Shown here: positions 5,617 through 6,843 of the stretch, piece by piece
Layout of the letters: each line of letters starts with the position of its first letter
Numbering within the stretch: the stretch's first letter is position 1
Source: Legionellaceae bacterium
GTDB lineage: Bacteria > Pseudomonadota > Gammaproteobacteria > Legionellales > Legionellaceae
Length of the DNA stretch: 6,843 bases
Assembly (NCBI GenBank): GCA_027449525.1
Contig: DAIDLK010000046.1
Coordinates: 1 to 6,843, forward strand
Reading direction: 5' to 3'
Made by a program: the position numbers and the translations under genes
Notes under the pieces: model-generated
What the model was told of the DNA's origin: nothing
The model's database searches: none
Seen by the model: the letters and a program-made list of their open reading frames with translations, nothing else

Positions 5617-6843
5617 ATGGAAAACGCTAACGCCGTAACAACTGAGCAGTTGTTACGTGATCCACTACGCAATAAAGGGACGGCCTTTACCCATAAAGAA
5701 AGATTAAATTACCATTTGTATGGTTTATTGCCGTTTGCTTGTGAGACAATCGAAGAACAGCTGGTGCGTATCAGAGAAGCGTTTCTAGCGAAAGACTCTG
5801 TGTTAGAAAGGCATATTTATTTACGCGCGCTGCAAGATCGCAATGAAGTATTATTTTATCGTTTTCTTCTCGATCACATTGAAGAAATGTTGCCGTTAAT
5901 TTATACCCCAGTGGTTGGCCAAGCGTGTGAGCTGTTTCATCACATTTATCGCCAAGCACGTGGTTTATTTATTAGTTACCCTGAGCGGGAGCACATGGAT
6001 CAATGCATTGCGCACTACGCCACTCAGCACAACGTGCGGGTCATCGTCGTGACCGATGGTGAGCGAATTCTCGGTTTGGGCGATCAGGGCGTTGGTGGAT
6101 TAGGCATACCAATCGGCAAGCTCTCGTTGTATACCGTATGTGGCGGCATTGATCCTAGTTATACCCTCCCCATTGTATTGGATGTTGGGACCAATAATCC
6201 GGCTCGCCTTAGTGATCCACAATATTTAGGTTGGCGCCATGCGCGGATTACCGGTGCAGAATACGATGCGTTTGTAGATCAGTTCATTCAAACAATTAAA
6301 CGCTATTTGCCTGACGTACTATTGCAATTTGAAGATTTTGCGAAGCCGCACGCGTACCCGTTATTAATGCGTTATCGTGATCAATTATGCACCTTTAATG
6401 ATGACATCCAAGGCACGGCGGCTATTGTTGTGGCTTGCGTACTAGCCGCAACAGAGCTATCCGGTGTCCCACTGCGCGAGCAGCGCATTGCCGTATTAGG
6501 CGCTGGGTCGGCTGGTTGTGGTATCAGCGAGTTGTTAGTATTAGCGATGATGCAACAAGGTTTATCCGAGCAAGCCGCTCGAGCGCGTTTTTATCTGGTG
6601 GATGAGCACGGTTTGTTGTGTGAGAATGCCACCGGATTACTTCCTTTCCAGCAGCCGTTTGCGCATTCAAAAACGCCGCTTAGTTTAATGGAGGTTATTC
6701 AACAGATAAAACCAGGTATTTTACTGGGTGTGTCGGGGAATATCATTATAAAAAACTGGTCCGCCGCCAATGCTAATTTGTATATTTGGCTGGTGGACTA
6801 TTTTAGCGCGCAATGCGGGAAGAATATTGGCGGAAATATCGGC
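5617..6843 (+). CDS. maeA: NAD-dependent malic enzyme (malate dehydrogenase, decarboxylating), 3' part disrupted or beyond the window
   Basis: This gene encodes the enzyme that oxidatively decarboxylates malate to pyruvate with NAD. ATG at 5617 follows a perfect AAGGAGG (5605-5611) by 5 nt. Visible motifs are LPLIYTPVVGQACE with the catalytic Tyr at 96, GLGIPIGKLSLYT with the catalytic Lys at 168, metal ligands E239 and D240 in QFEDFAKP and D263 in FNDDIQGTA, and the dinucleotide-binding GAGSAG at 295-300. Spacing matches the human mitochondrial enzyme with an offset of 15-16. The family is about 560 residues, so roughly two thirds are present. The match holds through GVSG (ending at codon 374, position 6738), where FTEE should follow shortly. 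Instead the last 35 codons (6739-6843) look unrelated, though the frame stays open. The gene probably forms a unit with fliA upstream. Confidence 0.93.
   Translation, partial: MENANAVTTEQLLRDPLRNKGTAFTHKERLNYHLYGLLPFACETIEEQLVRIREAFLAKDSVLERHIYLRALQDRNEVLFYRFLLDHIEEMLPLIYTPVVGQACELFHHIYRQARGLFISYPEREHMDQCIAHYATQHNVRVIVVTDGERILGLGDQGVGGLGIPIGKLSLYTVCGGIDPSYTLPIVLDVGTNNPARLSDPQYLGWRHARITGAEYDAFVDQFIQTIKRYLPDVLLQFEDFAKPHAYPLLMRYRDQLCTFNDDIQGTAAIVVACVLAATELSGVPLREQRIAVLGAGSAGCGISELLVLAMMQQGLSEQAARARFYLVDEHGLLCENATGLLPFQQPFAHSKTPLSLMEVIQQIKPGILLGVSGNIIIKNWSAANANLYIWLVDYFSAQCGKNIGGNIG
6739..6843. other. Segment not matching malic enzyme, joined in frame
   Basis: From 6739 the malic enzyme frame encodes NIIIKNWSAANANLYIW and further residues that do not resemble the expected continuation after GVSG (a QPG.FTEE-like motif and then a PLSNPTS-like motif). 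The other two forward frames stop at 6749-6751 and 6774-6776 without giving the motif. On the minus strand the segment is also open, as 40 codons ending at a TAA whose plus-strand complement is 6721-6723. Possible explanations are a mobile-element end, a rearrangement, or a chimeric join in the assembly. No terminal repeat or transposase motif is recognisable. Confidence 0.5.

Noticed and set aside
5771..5959. Minus-strand ORF of 62 codons inside the malic enzyme gene
   Set aside because: It lies opposite the conserved malic enzyme N-terminal region and is a shadow frame.
6739..6843. Simple frameshift in the malic enzyme
   Set aside because: Both other forward frames stop within 40 bases and neither encodes the expected FTEE motif, so one indel cannot restore the protein.

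Overview
This window looks like chromosomal DNA of a gammaproteobacterium. RecA, AlaRS, the FliA-type sigma factor and the NAD-malic enzyme all carry gammaproteobacterial-type sequence features. A DUF1186 protein, moderate to low G+C and the lack of a LexA box in front of recA would suit the Legionellales (Legionella/Coxiella relatives). That placement is inference, not shown by the sequence alone.

Layout. On the minus strand, positions 797 to 1 hold the first 265 codons of a DUF1186-family gene that runs off the left edge. Upstream of it is a 131-bp spacer with two sets of short direct repeats, then tRNA-Asn(GTT) at 1004-929, also minus. The tRNA has a near-consensus promoter at 1015-1043. 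A second promoter with an extended -10 (1049-1077) fires the other way into recA; the two -35 elements are only 5 bp apart. On the plus strand recA (1113-2183) is followed after 10 bp by alaS (2194-4812) with no recX between them. After 70 bp comes a sigma-28/FliA-like gene whose real start is most likely GTG at 4883. After a further 20 bp, an NAD-dependent malic enzyme gene starts at 5617 and runs to the right edge.

Working together. recA-alaS is a conserved gammaproteobacterial neighbourhood, here stripped of recX and without csrA after alaS. The fliA-like gene and the malic enzyme gene both have strong Shine-Dalgarno sites and close spacing, so they may be one transcription unit, possibly read through from alaS. 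No flagellar gene or anti-sigma flgM is visible, so the target of the sigma factor cannot be told from this window.

The clearest anomaly is at the right end. The malic enzyme matches its family through the conserved GVSG motif (codon 374, ending at 6738). The last 105 bases then encode 35 residues unlike the family, and neither other forward frame restores the match. This suggests an insertion, a rearrangement or a chimeric assembly join. I see no CRISPR array, recognisable transposon or clearly new multi-gene system.
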